A stretch of DNA of 64,000 nucleotides. It comes from Ipomoea triloba (Eukaryota > Streptophyta > Magnoliopsida > Solanales > Convolvulaceae). The position numbers and the translations under genes were made by a program. Location: positions 24,709,483 through 24,773,482 of the forward strand of contig NC_044919.1 of NCBI RefSeq assembly GCF_003576645.1, written 5' to 3'. This document shows positions 22,073 to 33,665 of the stretch, in pieces. Within the stretch, counting starts at the first letter, position 1; each line of letters starts with the position of its first letter. Below the pieces are notes generated by a model that did no database searches, was not told the origin of the DNA, and saw only the letters and a program-made list of their open reading frames with translations.

Positions 22073-23198
22073 ACCTAATTGAATTTTCATTTGACCTAAA
22101 AGATCATGACGGAAAGTGATAGTGTGAGATTTGAATTTCACAGGAAACATATATGAAAAAAAGGTAAAAATTTATGTAAAAGTGTCACGTATCTCAATAC
22201 ATGGGACATGTCAGATATTTGATTAATGAAGTCAAAGATCCGACTCATTAATCAAAGATCCAACTTGGCTCACAGATTTGAGACCTGTGAGGCAGTCTCA
22301 CACAAGTGTTACCCAAGGGAAAAAGTCCAAAGATGATGGAAAGTCTGAATTGGATCCTTGTGTACACATGAAGACTAAGATTTGACCGGTGAGATGATTG
22401 TGCCACTTGCAATTTACTTCCACATGCAATAACTCTAGGAACATGGTGAGTTGTTATACAATTGACCGGAGTCCACATTGCAAAGTGGATCCTGGTCCTA
22501 AATGACATTGAATTGTGTATTTTTAGTATTGGAATTGTGATCTTCTATAATGTAAATTGTGTTTTTAAGTCAAAACAACTGTAGAACGGAATTTGTGAAT
22601 ACAAGACTGTACTAAATTTTAAAAAGATTAAATTATGTATTTTTAGTATTGAAATTGACTGTTGTATTTGAAAGGAATTTGTGAATACAAAACAAGGTAA
22701 TTAATTACATATATGTTAACATTATGTGTTCGTAGTATACAAATTGTGAAGTTTTTTAAAGGTAAATTGTGAATATTTAGTATGTAAATTGTGTATCTAT
22801 TCTGTTTTGGACCAGGGTCCAGCTTAGGTCTACAAAATAATTTGCCCGGTTTGTGGGCTTAAGATTAATCTAGCAAAGTTGAAATCACCTAATTTTTTTT
22901 TTTAAAAACAAATTAAAACACTTATTTGTATTTTCCTGTACTAATACTTCTTCTGAATTTAAATATTATTTTATGCTCCGTATAGGTGTAGCAATAGGCT
23001 CAATACAAAAATATAAAAAGGTCGGATAGTATATATTTTAGTATGTATTGGTACATGATCAAATAAAATTAAGCTAAACATGAAAAACAAAAAAATTGTT
23101 TTGATTTTTAGTTCTTCGAGTACAATGACATTCGTGTGTATATATGGTGAAAATTGTCTGTTAATAGTTAACTTAGTACTTGAATTATTCATCTATGT
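22073..23198. other. Intergenic DNA without a gene
   Basis: AT-rich. A degenerate repeated phrase (TTTTTAGTATTGGAATTGTG and TGTGAATACAARAC) recurs between 22510 and 22800. Nothing else was recognised. Confidence 0.5.
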
Positions 23199-23262
23199 AC
23201 GTTATTCCCCTTAATTGTTTCAAAGATGATACGTTATTCCCCTTAATTGTTTCAAAGATGAT
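23199..23262. repeat. 32-bp perfect tandem duplication
   Basis: The 32-bp unit beginning ACGTTATTCCCCTTAATTG is present twice head to tail (23199-23230 and 23231-23262). Confidence 0.9.
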
Positions 23263-23379
23263 AATTTTTCCTCTCTTGTTAATGCCTCCATTTAGATTGT
23301 TATGTGTAAGGTCTAAATAGAAATTTCATATACTTGTTTTTTCTTTTTTAATGAACTATAGCAAGATGTAAAACATTAC

Positions 23380-23386
<7 letters not shown>

Positions 23387-23420
<34 letters not shown>
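23387..23420. repeat. (TA)n microsatellite
   Basis: Pure TA dinucleotide tract. Confidence 0.9.
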
Positions 23421-23422
<2 letters not shown>

Positions 23423-23559
23423 GTTCGAGTTTTAGGTTCATTATCCATACACATTCAAATTTAAAAGCAACAATTTAAAGTCTGGCAACACAACAGGCTA
23501 TTGACCCCAAATGCATAATGTTGCTCTGATCTCAAGCACAATAACAACTAGAAGAATAA

Positions 23560-23876
23560 GAGCATTCCTATCAAAGATTTTTACATGGTTTATGTCAGAG
23601 CACTTGATGACTTGGATGAAAGATAGAAGGAGAGAGAAGAATAAAGAGCGTTGGCAGAAGTGGAGTTGCAGGTAAATAGGACCCATTGATGCAATGGACA
23701 ACTGCATCAGACACGCCTGAGAGGCACATACTACGCCCAGACCTTCTGTTATTTTTTTCTTAATTTTTTTAAAATTATATTTATTTTTTTTTCCTCCCCT
23801 CCCATTTTCTCTTTCCTAATTACACTTACAAAAACGTCTCAAAAACCGTGAAAAAACTCCATTAATAAGGATGCTC
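23560..23876. mobile_element. Tourist-like MITE (TAA TSD)
   Basis: Ends GAGCATTCCTATCAAAGATTT and, inverted, GAGCATCCTTATTAATGGAG, flanked by TAA at 23557-23559 and 23877-23879. 317 bp, non-coding. Confidence 0.7.
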
Positions 23877-24235
23877 TAACGGCAACACACCATATTAAAC
23901 CTGGAACCCAAAAATCCAAGCCTACCGTGATGAAGACCGCATCACACTTTCAAATTACAAGTGTTCTAGCATCAAATCATGTGTTGGAAAAGTAGCTATT
24001 TTTGGCATGTAAAATGACCATTTTAAGACAAAGTTTAAAGTGTGGTTCACTCCCATTTGGATCGCGTCAAAATGATTTCGAGTTCTCTTAAGTTAGATGC
24101 TTTATTTGATATATTATACACTTAAAATAAAATTAATGAGTAATTGATTCTCAAAGTATACTGATTTGAATTGGAAGAAATTGAAGGAGCTTTTGTCCCA
24201 CGTTAAAAATAGAAAAGAGAGTGAGTTTACACTAA

Positions 24236-24621
24236 TGGTGTGTTTGGTTGACAGGTTTTAGTATAAGGTATTTGTATCAAAGTGATTGTTATTGTTTAGT
24301 TGACAGGTTTTTAGAATACTACTATGAGTTTGGAATACCCCATTAATTGAAAAATCCTTACCCTTATTAAATAAGGTTTCATTTTCCTTCATTCTTTATT
24401 CCCCAACTATTAATAATCATTCACAATTCCATCCTACTACCAAACATGCAAAATACTTCACCAAAACCCATTACCCTCACAAAGTATTTGATACCCATAC
24501 TGATTCCGATTCCCATGTGTGGACCAAACACACCCTAAATACTTTCACCAAAACCCATTACCCTTACAAGTATTTGATACCCATTCCGATTTCGATTCTC
24601 ATGTGCGAACCAAACGTACCC
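24236..24621. mobile_element. Tourist-like MITE with duplicated right end
   Basis: The left end TGGTGTGTTTGGTTGACAG follows TAA (24233-24235). A right end CCAAACACACCC is followed by TAA at 24536-24538. The last 85 bp, from ATACTTCACCAAAACCCATT onward, are then repeated to a second end CCAAACGTACCC followed by TAA at 24622-24624. Confidence 0.65.
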
Positions 24622-24785
24622 TAATATAAATACAATTTCCTTTTTATGAGAGTTTAGATTGTATAACATAGAGGTTCACATCCATGTAAAAGAAGGAATG
24701 TCTCCAAAACATCATAGGTTCATGGATGTGGTTCGGAACCGACGATTCAGAATCCTATGTGCATATAGAATAATTCTACTGCTTT

Positions 24786-24866
24786 AACGGGTGTTGCTAT
24801 TTCTACCACCTATGGTGAAAATAACATTGAAATTCACAAAAGATTGCAAATTTCAATAACTTTATA
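24786..24866. repeat. MITE-like fragment, inverse copy at 29536-29612
   Basis: GGGTGTTGCTATTTCTACC...AAAATAACATTGAAATTCAC pairs in inverse orientation, with few differences, to 29536-29612. Nearby TGACTATTTACACCACC (24899-24916) may be its own opposite end. Confidence 0.6.
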
Positions 24867-25041
24867 AGTAGTATAAATAGCAATAAGGGTATAAATATGA
24901 CTATTTACACCACCATGGTCAACTGTATCAATTACACAAAGAAAAATATGTTGGAATTAGAGTTTTCAAAAAAAAAAGGTATTGGAATGGAATGAATATT
25001 ATTTAAACAAAATAAATTGAATGACAATTTAAAATTTTAAA

Positions 25042-25049
<8 letters not shown>

Positions 25050-25091
<42 letters not shown>

Positions 25092-25117
25092 ATATATATA
25101 TATGTATATGTATATAT
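25050..25117. repeat. (TA)n tract at the left tip of the foldback
   Basis: TA repeats with a few TG interruptions, directly adjoining the foldback tip AACAAAAAACAAAACAGG. Confidence 0.9.
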
Positions 25118-25639
25118 AACAAAAAACAAAACAGGAACCCTACGGAGGGTTGCTCCGTTTTTGTTTTTTGTTTTTTTGTTTTTTTTTTAAATATTTTTTT
25201 TTCAATTTTTAAATAGTTATTTAATTTAATTTAATTTAATTAAAATAATATCTCTAATTTCAATGCTAATTCGAATACCTAATCTTTTGTGTAATTAAAT
25301 TTCTTAGTAAACATTGTTATTTGTGAGATGAAACTATTGGTAATTTGGATAGAAAATTTTTTTTGGTTACAATGATCAAAATTAAAACCATTTTTTTTTA
25401 GTGACAATGACCAAAATCAAAGCCATTTTTTTTAGTTACAATGATCAAAATCAAAGCCAACAACAGTATGAGGTATTTTAAGTTATTATTTGTATGAAAT
25501 ATATTTTACTATATATCTAAATTCATTTGTATTATCTATATTATATTCTATCAAACATTATTAATGAATTGTTATTTATTTCTATATATACTGTCAAATA
25601 TCATTACTAAAATTAAAGTCGTTATTTGTTTGCATGTTT

Positions 25640-25999
25640 AGAATGAAGATGCAATTGAACTTCATGATGACAATGGAAATAAAAATGATGATCAGAAGAA
25701 CCCAAATCTCGAGGTTGCATGCGAATTTTCTACTGAAATGGTAAAAGTATAATATAATTAACCTATTATAATTTATATTTATATTTTTTAAATATAAAAG
25801 AATATTTTATACTTGCATAGTAATTTAATTATTAATAAAAATAATTATTTATTAGGCGTTCATGTCTCGCGAAGATTTAATTGAATGGGTTCAAAGAAGA
25901 GGTCAAGTTCTCGGATATGTTATTGTGATCAAAAGGTCCTGACAAAATAAATCTTGCAATTATATTTCAATGTGACCGTAGTGGTACTTACGAGCCAAA
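25640..25999 (+). pseudogene. MULE/FAR1-like N-terminal gene fragment, left arm
   Basis: An exon-like stretch of about 100 bp (25641-25740) ends before GTAAAAG. An AT-rich intron-like gap ends TTATTAG (25856). A second piece (25857-25999) encodes AFMSREDLIEWVQRRGQVL-like sequence and then hits TGA after VIVIKRS because of a small indel. The copy is truncated where the arm ends. Family assignment is from motif memory only (REDLIEWV, GYVIVIKRS, CDRSGTY). Confidence 0.6.
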
Positions 26000-26027
26000 T
26001 CTTCGTGCCTATTTAGATTTAGATTTT

Positions 26028-26390
26028 TTTTGGCTCGTAAGTACCACTACGGTCAGACTGAAATATAATTGCAAGATTTTGTTGTCGGGACCTTTTGATC
26101 ACAATAACATATCTGAGAACTTGACCTCTTCTTTGAACCCATTCAATTAAATCTTCGCGATACATGAATGCCTAATAAATAATTATTTTTATTAATAATT
26201 AAATTACTATGCAAGTATAAAATATTCTTTTATATTTATAAAATATAAATATAAATTATAATAGGTTAATTATACTTTTACCATTTCAGTAGAAAATTCG
26301 CATGCAATCTCGAGATTTGGGTTCTTCTAATCATCATTTTTATTTCCATTGTCATCATGAAGTTCAATTGCATCTTCATTCTAAACATGC
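26028..26390 (-). pseudogene. MULE/FAR1-like N-terminal gene fragment, right arm
   Basis: Inverse copy of the fragment in the left arm. Here the second exon-like piece stays open past the point where the left arm has its stop, through DRSGTYEP to the central spacer. One difference replaces the first Cys of the CDRSG motif by Ser. The arms have therefore diverged independently since the duplication. Confidence 0.6.
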
Positions 26391-27013
26391 AAACAAATAA
26401 CAACTTTAATTTTAGTAATGATATTTGACAGTATATATAGTCATATAGAAATAAATAACAATTCATTAATAATGTTTGATAGAATATAATATAGATAATA
26501 CAAATGAATTTAGATATATGATAAAATATATTTCATACAAATAATAACTTAAAATACCTCATACTGTCGTTGGCTTTGATTTTGATCATTGTAACTAAAA
26601 AAAATGGCTTTGATTTTGGTCATTGTCACTAAAAAAAATGGTTTTGATTTTGACCATTGTAACTAAAAAAATCTTCTATCCAACCATCCATGGCTTATAG
26701 ATTGTGTGATACATATACAAAATAGACACATATATATAGAGTCATATGAGTTCAGTTAGTATTCTTTGACGCCCAAATTACCAATAGTTTCATCTCACAA
26801 ATAACAATGTTGACTATGAAATTTAATTACACAAAAGATTATGTATTGGAATTAGAATTTAAAAAAAAAAGGTATTGAAATTAGAAATATTATTTAAATT
26901 AAATTAAATTAAATAACAATTTAAAAATTGAAAAAAATATTTAAAAAAAAACAAAAAACAAAAAAACAAAAACGGAGCAACCCCTCCGGAGGTGTTCCCT
27001 GTTTTGTTTTTTG

Positions 27014-27015
<2 letters not shown>

Positions 27016-27053
<38 letters not shown>

Positions 27054-27054
27054 N
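27016..27054. repeat. (TA)n with a one-base N
   Basis: TA tract on the right tip of the foldback. An N at 27054 marks an unresolved junction in the microsatellite. Confidence 0.9.
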
Positions 27055-27834
27055 GAGTTATTTCATTAGTCGAAATTAATAAATAATTTAACACTACTAA
27101 TGAAATGCCTAAGAAAGAAACTGTATTTCACAATTAAATAACACCTAAAAAAATAATAGCAAACAACAAACTTTTGATACTATGTCAGAAACATGTATAG
27201 CCCGTAGTTAAAGTTAGAAATCAAATTTACACACTAAGCGCATATATTAATTGTAAATTTGTATTTTAATTATTTGATATACTTCTTATAAAATAAGAAT
27301 AAACGTTAACACATGACACAACTTTAGTATATGTGTGCTATCATTACTGCTAACAAACTATTCATATCCTTACAGAATATTAAAAACCATACATCATTAT
27401 AAATTTGTTTTTTCAACCCTAACTTTGTTCTTCACGTCTCTATATACATTAAATCTGCCTTATAAATCACTAAATTAGAACACTATTATTTTCTTCCAAA
27501 TATGGCAAGTGAATATTATAAACAGTCAAGAAGTACTACGAAGAAACTCACAAAATCTGGAGTAATAGGAAACAAAAGGAAACATATAACAGGAAACAAA
27601 TATGACAACGTTATTGTTGTCCTTATTTTTTAAAAGGGTTTTTCTTACCATGCACAAATCTAAGGGTCAAATAGGCCACCGAACTGCACACGAAAATGCA
27701 ATTAGGCTACTGAACCTAAAAAAAATTACAATTGAGTATTTAAACTAACTCATTTCATGCAATTTGTCCAATTTGCAGGTTTCTAAAAGGTCACCTCAAA
27801 TTGAAATTATTTATAAAAAAAAACTTAAAAATAA
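27055..27834. other. Intergenic DNA with a MULE-type end at about 27650-27810
   Basis: No gene. From about 27655 the phrase AAGGGTCAAATAGGCC...GAAAATGCAATTAGGC resembles the tips of the elements at 4003 and 13145, but no partner end was found, so it is a solitary, truncated terminus. Confidence 0.5.
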
Positions 27835-29532
27835 TCTATACTATATATAAAAGTAAATTCTCCTATTTTATTTTCTAGCCCAAACTTGTGTACTCAATTA
27901 ATTAAATATTTTATTGGTCAAATAATTAATAAAGCTTATTTGGTAAGAAAATGTAAAATGGAAGTTAACTAATATCTATTAATCGGTAATATTGTTTATA
28001 TATTCACGTACCAATACTATTAATAAAAGAAAAATCATCCCCTTCAATTTTCCCGCATAAACTAATATTATTAATTAATTGGTAAAAAATAATAAAATTT
28101 AATTAGTAACAAAATTTTATTTACCAAATTCTGAGAATAATTAAATCGTTATAATTGTGAGAATAATGGAAACAAATCTTGCGTAATTTTATAAGAAAAA
28201 ATAATTTATTAATTATTATTTACACCAATAATAATAATGCGAATACTTATCTATACTTATATATGATATATCTATACTATTATTAATAAAAATAAAATCA
28301 TCTTTTGTGAAATTCCTGCCTAAACAATAGTAAATATCAAATGGAATAGAAAACTCATTTTACTAATTGATTGAAAATATAAAAAAATCCTAATGGAAAA
28401 GCAAACAGAAATTTGACAAATTGGAAAAGGAAATGATATTACTAATTGACTGAAAATTATTTAAAAACGTTTTTAAAAAATTAATTACACATTTTCCTTT
28501 TGAAAACTTTAAATTATTTAAACTTTAAAAAAATTAATTAAACGTGGACTATTAGATTTTTTATAACAATTACAATTAATTCATTCAACTATGGAAGACG
28601 GAGAAAAAACTAAATGCGATATGGTGAAAATGAATATACTTAAGATATAAAAGTATAATTGCACATATATTAGGATCTGTTTGGAAAGCAGGAAAATGAC
28701 TTTCGGAAAACATATTCCAGAAAATGACTCATTTTCCGGAAAACATTTTCATTTCCGGTATTTGGTTGCATTATGGAAAACTGTCTTGGTGTGTTTGGGT
28801 GCTATGACTTGGTTTTGGCCGAGAACATGCGAAACAACCAATTTGGCCATTTCGAAAAATGAGTCATTTTCAGGAAAAATGAATTGATTTTCCTTGGTCA
28901 ACGGAAAACATTTTCTGTTGACCGCTTTTTCGGACGTTGCCAAACACCGAAAGCTCGGAAAGCATTTTCCAGAAGTCATTTTACGGGTTACCAAACACAC
29001 CCTTAGTGTAATTGACTAATAATAATTGCGTAGTAATTATTATGGTAATTAAGCTAAACATTGGTTGTAGAATTTATTNTTATAATAATTATAATTAAAT
29101 TATTTCTTATTTTTCCCATATTTATTTTAGTAATAATATAATTATATAAGTCATATTACATATTGATATTTTAAAGATAATTGTAGACAAACAAGTCATA
29201 TATTGTTCAATTAATTGAATAATACTTTTGCACTAATCTTATAATCAGATAAATGTACACGTTCAATATTAAAATTTTTTATAATTTCATATTTATTTTT
29301 ATTTTCTAAATATATAATAAAAACTTTATCAATGCATCGCACGGGTAATTGGACAATTATTTGCTCTAATTCAAGCAAGGAAAACATTAGGAAACATACT
29401 TGATCCAACCAATGTCATCAACTGCGCTATATAATATTCGATGTTATAATTTACATAATTGTATATCGATCTAAATATTCTTAAAATATTATAACAAATC
29501 CATTCTGTGCAATGCACGGGCGAAAATACTAG
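27835..29532 (+). mobile_element. Helitron-type non-autonomous element
   Basis: Starts A|TCTATACTATATATAAAAG and ends with the short palindrome GTGCAATGCAC, then GGGCGAAAATACTAG|T. The hairpin, the terminal CTAG and insertion between A and T are Helitron hallmarks. Further start-like phrases at about 28280 and a hairpin-like GCATCGCACGGG at 29335 suggest several related copies are merged. It contains the MITE at 28673-29002 and an isolated N at 29079. No Rep/helicase coding sequence. Confidence 0.6.
28673..29002. mobile_element. Tourist-like MITE (TTA TSD)
   Basis: Ends GGATCTGTTTGGAAAGCAGG and, inverted, GGGTGTGTTTGGTAACCCG, flanked by TTA at 28670-28672 and 29003-29005. The inside is rich in GGAAAATG/CATTTTCC motifs. 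Same family as 12619-13036, and a truncated piece lies at about 38600-38715. Confidence 0.8.
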
Positions 29533-29535
29533 TAA

Positions 29536-29612
29536 AGTTATTAAAATTTGCAATCTTTTGTGAATTTCAATGTTATTTACACCATGGGGTAGAAATAACA
29601 ACACCCTTTGTA
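29536..29612. repeat. MITE-like fragment, inverse of 24786-24866
   Basis: AAAATTTGCAATCTTTTGTG...GGTAGAAATAACAACACCC is the inverse of the 24.8-kb copy. Together the pair flanks the foldback and the Helitron-type element. Confidence 0.6.
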
Positions 29613-30557
29613 AAACATTCATTACAGTTCATCCTATTGCATGCATGGATATTTTGGATATTTTAGTTAAAATTGAAACAATAAAAAAAAAAAGTACACT
29701 AAAAATGAAATAAATCAATGTCAAACATATAAAAATATCACCATAATCAATAGACCAATTGTGAAATAAAATTTTAAAAATAATCATCCAATGAAAAGGT
29801 TATTAGACCATAAAATGTGGGAGGAACAAACCATGAAATTACTAAAGTTCAAAATCACCAATTTATTTATTTATTTATAAATTATTATTATTATTGATGG
29901 ATTTAGCATGAATGAAATTACTTCAAAAAAATTGGAAAAAAAGAACTCCAAAAAGTTGGAAAAAATATCAACATGATTGTTAACCCAACTACTTAGGACC
30001 GTTGATAAGTAGATTGTTAATGTAACTACAAGAGTCAAACTCTACAAGTGCAAGTCGGACTAAATATATATTAGTTTCATAGTAATGAGGATACCAAATG
30101 TCATATGTAAAAAAAAAATGGTTGTTTAGGAGGTGAGAGAAAAAGGAAGTAAAAAAATTTAGTCTTTTATATATATACAAACAAGGCTAAGTTGAATTAA
30201 TTGTATCTCACAAGATATAAATATTAGTGTAATGCATGAAAAAAAAATGTAATAATACTAAAATTCTTATAAAATCTTTCACTTGAAGACATAAATAGAC
30301 TTTATTTCCGTAAAATTTTAGGAGAAAAATAATAAGTGGAAAAGGAAAATTGAGTATTAGAAAGGGGCTTTATTAGTGTACCGTTGGAACAACGAAAAGC
30401 CATTGCTGGAAAAGCAATATAAAATTTTGAAATTTATTTGCGTCCAATGTGCTGTGTGGATTCCCCACAAATTCAAACTTGAAAGAGATATGTCGTATGC
30501 GCGTTTATGAACGCCATTTCTCTACATTTATAATAATTCTTAAATGACTAGTTTTTC
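29613..30557. other. AT-rich intergenic DNA
   Basis: No gene, RNA or clean transposon end recognised. Short open frames here are AT-rich chance frames. Confidence 0.5.
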
Positions 30558-30558
30558 A

Positions 30559-30616
30559 AGTGGATTGAGTGATTATTTCCAAAAAAAAAAAAAAAAAAAA
30601 GTGGATTGAGTGATTA
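30559..30616 (+). mobile_element. Poly-A-only retroposon insertion
   Basis: The direct repeat GTGGATTGAGTGATTA (30560-30575 and 30601-30616) brackets just TTTCC plus 20 A. This is what is left when target-primed reverse transcription copies only the tail of a LINE or SINE RNA. Confidence 0.65.
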
Positions 30617-30619
30617 ATT

Positions 30620-31890
30620 TAATACACAATATTTGTATTTAAATGAGTAAGTAAAAGTATATCAACGTAAGATTGTTTACTAGAAGTTTATTATAGTTAG
30701 CAATAAAATCAATGTCTAATTTTCACTTTTTTAAAAGAAATTATTTAAATATTTATTGCAAATTTGCAATTGATATTGTATTTGGTAGTAGATATTACTT
30801 TAGTACTTTTGGTTAGAATTACTCGGAATTTTATTAATTCGCTTTTGCATAAATTTGTCATTGTCTTCGTCTTCATATCGCTTGTCTGTTTTTTTTTTTG
30901 TTTTGGTTGGTAGTGTCTCATGCATAATTGAATTACTGGTGTTAATTTGGAAAAAGAATAAATTTGGTCTAATTAGTTTTGTTACATTAAAGAAATAGAT
31001 GCATGAAATCTCTAAGTTTATTACCTAATACCAATATTTATAAATTTGACCTTGTCATTTTTTACACATAGATCATCCTAGATGGGGTACTTAGTTTTCA
31101 TCCACAACAATGAAGTCATTGAGTTTTTTTTTTTTGTTTTTTTTTTAAAATTTCAGTTCATTATTGAGACAAATTGTTTTGGGAGTTTGTCAATGACAAT
31201 TTCTACAATATTGTCAATGGAGGATAATGATAAATAATTCGAAATATATGGTTACAACAGATACTTTTATAATGATATAGTAAAAATTAACTTACAAATT
31301 TCTTTACAAGTTTTCATGCTGATAAAATTTTAAGAATGATGTGTATGTAACCTTGTTCAATTGGAGCCAGTGGGATGCCAATATTGTCAATTCTTTGGAC
31401 AATGGTCCTACCATTTAGAGTCCATGTGTAGTAGTATTTCTGATCAACAACTTTGTAGTTAAGTCGCGCAGGTCTGACAATGATGTAAGAACAATTTTAT
31501 TCGATAAAAAATATAATAGTACACTATTTGTAAAGTGATGTACAATTGTACCATTATATAAATACACTCTAACATATTCATAGTATATGTTTAACAATTA
31601 TGCCAACTCTAATTGGGATCAGATGATGTTCAAAACTAAGACCTTTCTTATAGTAATTAATAAGCAAGTTAAGAATAATAAATAATTAACGGAATATTCC
31701 GTTATTAAAATTTATACTAATGGAATGCGAGGTTATTTAAAGGAAGAAAATAATATAATAGAGGGTAAAGTAGGAAAATAAAAAACAATATTAAAATCAA
31801 AATATTTTGAACCATTCATTTCATCAAATAATTGGACCAACATTTTTTAGTTTTTATTATAGATCTAACTTTATTGGCTCTTATTAGTAT
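30620..31890 (-). mobile_element. Helitron relic
   Basis: Read on minus it starts near TATACTAATAAGAGCCAATAA (about 31890) and shares in order with the intact copy 35401-37392 the phrases GACCTTTCTTATAG (inverse), AACGGAATATT and AGTATATCAAYGYAAGATT. The 3' end with CTAG is not preserved. Confidence 0.5.
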
Positions 31891-31893
31891 ATA

Positions 31894-32290
31894 CTAGTTT
31901 TTCTTATGCGCGATGCGCAAAAAATATGTGCCCAATATTAATATTTTATATTAAAATTTTAAATTTATTTAGATTTTGATATTTAAATTATTGTAAATAA
32001 TAATAATAATGTAAAATATTTTTATAAATTTTATATTTATATTTTAGAAAATAACTAACATATAACTCCAATATATAATATGCATATATTATTATTATTA
32101 TTGACGAAAATAAAAAAATATATAGTGGATGCATGTGCATGGTAACAATAGTGGAATAGATAACTGAAGTTATAACAGTAGGGACATATTTGTCTAATAT
32201 ATTGTAAAGTACAACTTTTATAGCATAATGTACAAAAAAATTTAACGGAAAAAACGGACATAAATGAAGGGTATAACCTTCATTCACACT
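31894..32290 (-). mobile_element. Helitron 3' end, second family
   Basis: On minus the end is GCGCATCGCGCATAAG...AAAACTAG|T, a hairpin followed by CTAG (31894-31897). The body shares GGATGCATGTGCATGGTAA with 44860-45090. It abuts the previous relic directly. The 5' end is unclear. Confidence 0.5.
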
Positions 32291-32319
32291 TATTATGTTT
32301 TTAGATATATAGTATATTT

Positions 32320-32590
32320 AATTCTATTTTTTCTAGATTTATAGGTGTCATTTCACTTTTAGTCATTCTTTTTTCAAACATTCAATATTAACCCTAGCAT
32401 TATTGTGGCATGCCCATTTTTTGTCCTCTTGTTAACAAATTTGTTTAAATGGTGTTAAACATGAGGGCATTTCGGTCTATTCAACTTACCATCTTCTCAG
32501 CTCCTCTATGTCCTAATTAATTAATTCATTTTTTTGATCTTAGATTTATAAGTGTCACTATATTTTTAGTCAATCTTTCATAAACGGAAA
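32320..32590. mobile_element. Relic of the AGAGTTAATTTCATTTT element family
   Basis: TAGATTTATAGGTGTCATTTC, CATTATTGTGGCATG and, at the other side, CTTAGATTTATAAGTGTCA match the element 11127-12435. The tips are decayed and no TSD was found. Confidence 0.5.
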
Positions 32591-33185
32591 CCACTCAAAA
32601 TCTCTAGACACAATATTGCAACCTTCTCAATTATAGATATTTTCTTCCTTATGTTAGGGCATAATGGTTGAAATGGTGATACACTAATGACTACCACAAT
32701 GACATAATAACAACTTTAAATTCAAATAAAAAAGAAGAAGAAGAAGAAATAAATACGTTATAGAGTCAAGCGTAACACAAGGTAAGATTACCCAATAGTC
32801 AATGGCAGAGTCAATGGGGGCAGCTGCCCCCACTCTCCTCACCCCATCTCCTTTATATATGTTGTATGTATAGGTTCATTATGTATATACATAGTAAATG
32901 TATATTATACTAAATATACATAAATGTAAACAAAGATTTAGTTAGCTTAGATGGAAGATGGCAAGGGTATTTTGCTTCCATCTTAACTGCATGAGTTTGA
33001 ATCTTAGGTTACAAATTTTGTTCTTAGGGTATGAATGCTTCGTTTACCGTTTAAGTGGGGAAAATCAGTAATAAAATATCTTAACTAATTGAATAAGTTT
33101 AGACCAACTGTATAAGGAATTCAATTCATACCTCACTCCAATAAAAATTACGATCCTTAAAAACCACAGTAATTAATATTGTTTC
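32591..33185. other. Intergenic DNA
   Basis: Contains a short (GAA)n run at about 32735 and the palindromic GGGGGCAGCTGCCCCC at 32816-32831. No gene seen. Confidence 0.5.
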
Positions 33186-33189
33186 CATA

Positions 33190-33335
33190 TTGAATTTTTA
33201 TTTGTAACATTGTATCTTTCTTTCTCAACCTAGTGAAGCACAAAGGTGCTTGCCTCCATTGAGGCTCAAACCCACTCCCATCACATGAAAGTATTTTCTA
33301 GGACACCGGATACCACTAAACCACAAGGTCTTTGT
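33190..33335 (-). mobile_element. tRNA-derived SINE
   Basis: Read on minus: ACCTTGTGGTTTAGTGGTATC, an A-box-like phrase, is followed about 40 nt later by GGGTTTGAGCCTC, a B-box-like phrase, then GGAGGCAAGCACC and a purine/A-rich tail. This is the layout of plant SINE heads. I did not find a clear TSD. Confidence 0.55.
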
Positions 33336-33665
33336 ACATTTACAGTTTACATGCTCTGCATTTGTACAAAAATTGAAACAAAATGACTGTCACCATCAAA
33401 TCGCATGCAATACCTTTCTAAAATTAAAATTTATTACCACATCCTTTATTTTTGAAACTTCATTTCCATGTTTATAGATTTCAATTTCTTTCTTCTTAAT
33501 TGTATACTTCAATGTTTGAATTTCTATGTCATTCTTATTTAAATGTTTCAATAACCCTCATATGGCTATCACAACACAGTTAAACACGTCCATATCAACC
33601 CATCTAAAGTCTAAACAATTCTTATTTTTTTGAAAAATTAAATTTTAATCTTTCAATTCTATTTA

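Larger units (their letters stand above)
25118..27015. mobile_element. Long foldback (inverted repeat) carrying a MULE/FAR1-like fragment
   Basis: Left arm 25118-25999 and right arm 26028-27015 are inverse copies separated by only 28 bp. They share tips (AACAAAAAACAAAACAGG ... inverted), a CGGAGCAAC block, AT-rich DNA and an exon-like stretch. The right arm has about 90 bp (26690-26778) that the left lacks, at a CCAA microhomology. Each arm carries two exon-like pieces with GT/AG-type borders. The second encodes REDLIEWVQRRGQ...YVIVIKR, which resembles the N-terminal domain ahead of plant MULE transposase/FAR1-like proteins. (TA)n lies on both sides and no other TSD is seen. A read-through transcript would fold into about 880 bp of near-perfect duplex. 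Confidence 0.85.

Noticed and set aside
24786..29612. A single 4.8-kb transposon with the ~80-bp inverse pair as its ends
   Set aside because: No target duplication was seen outside the pair, and other complete elements with their own borders fill the interval. Independent copies of one MITE explain it more simply.
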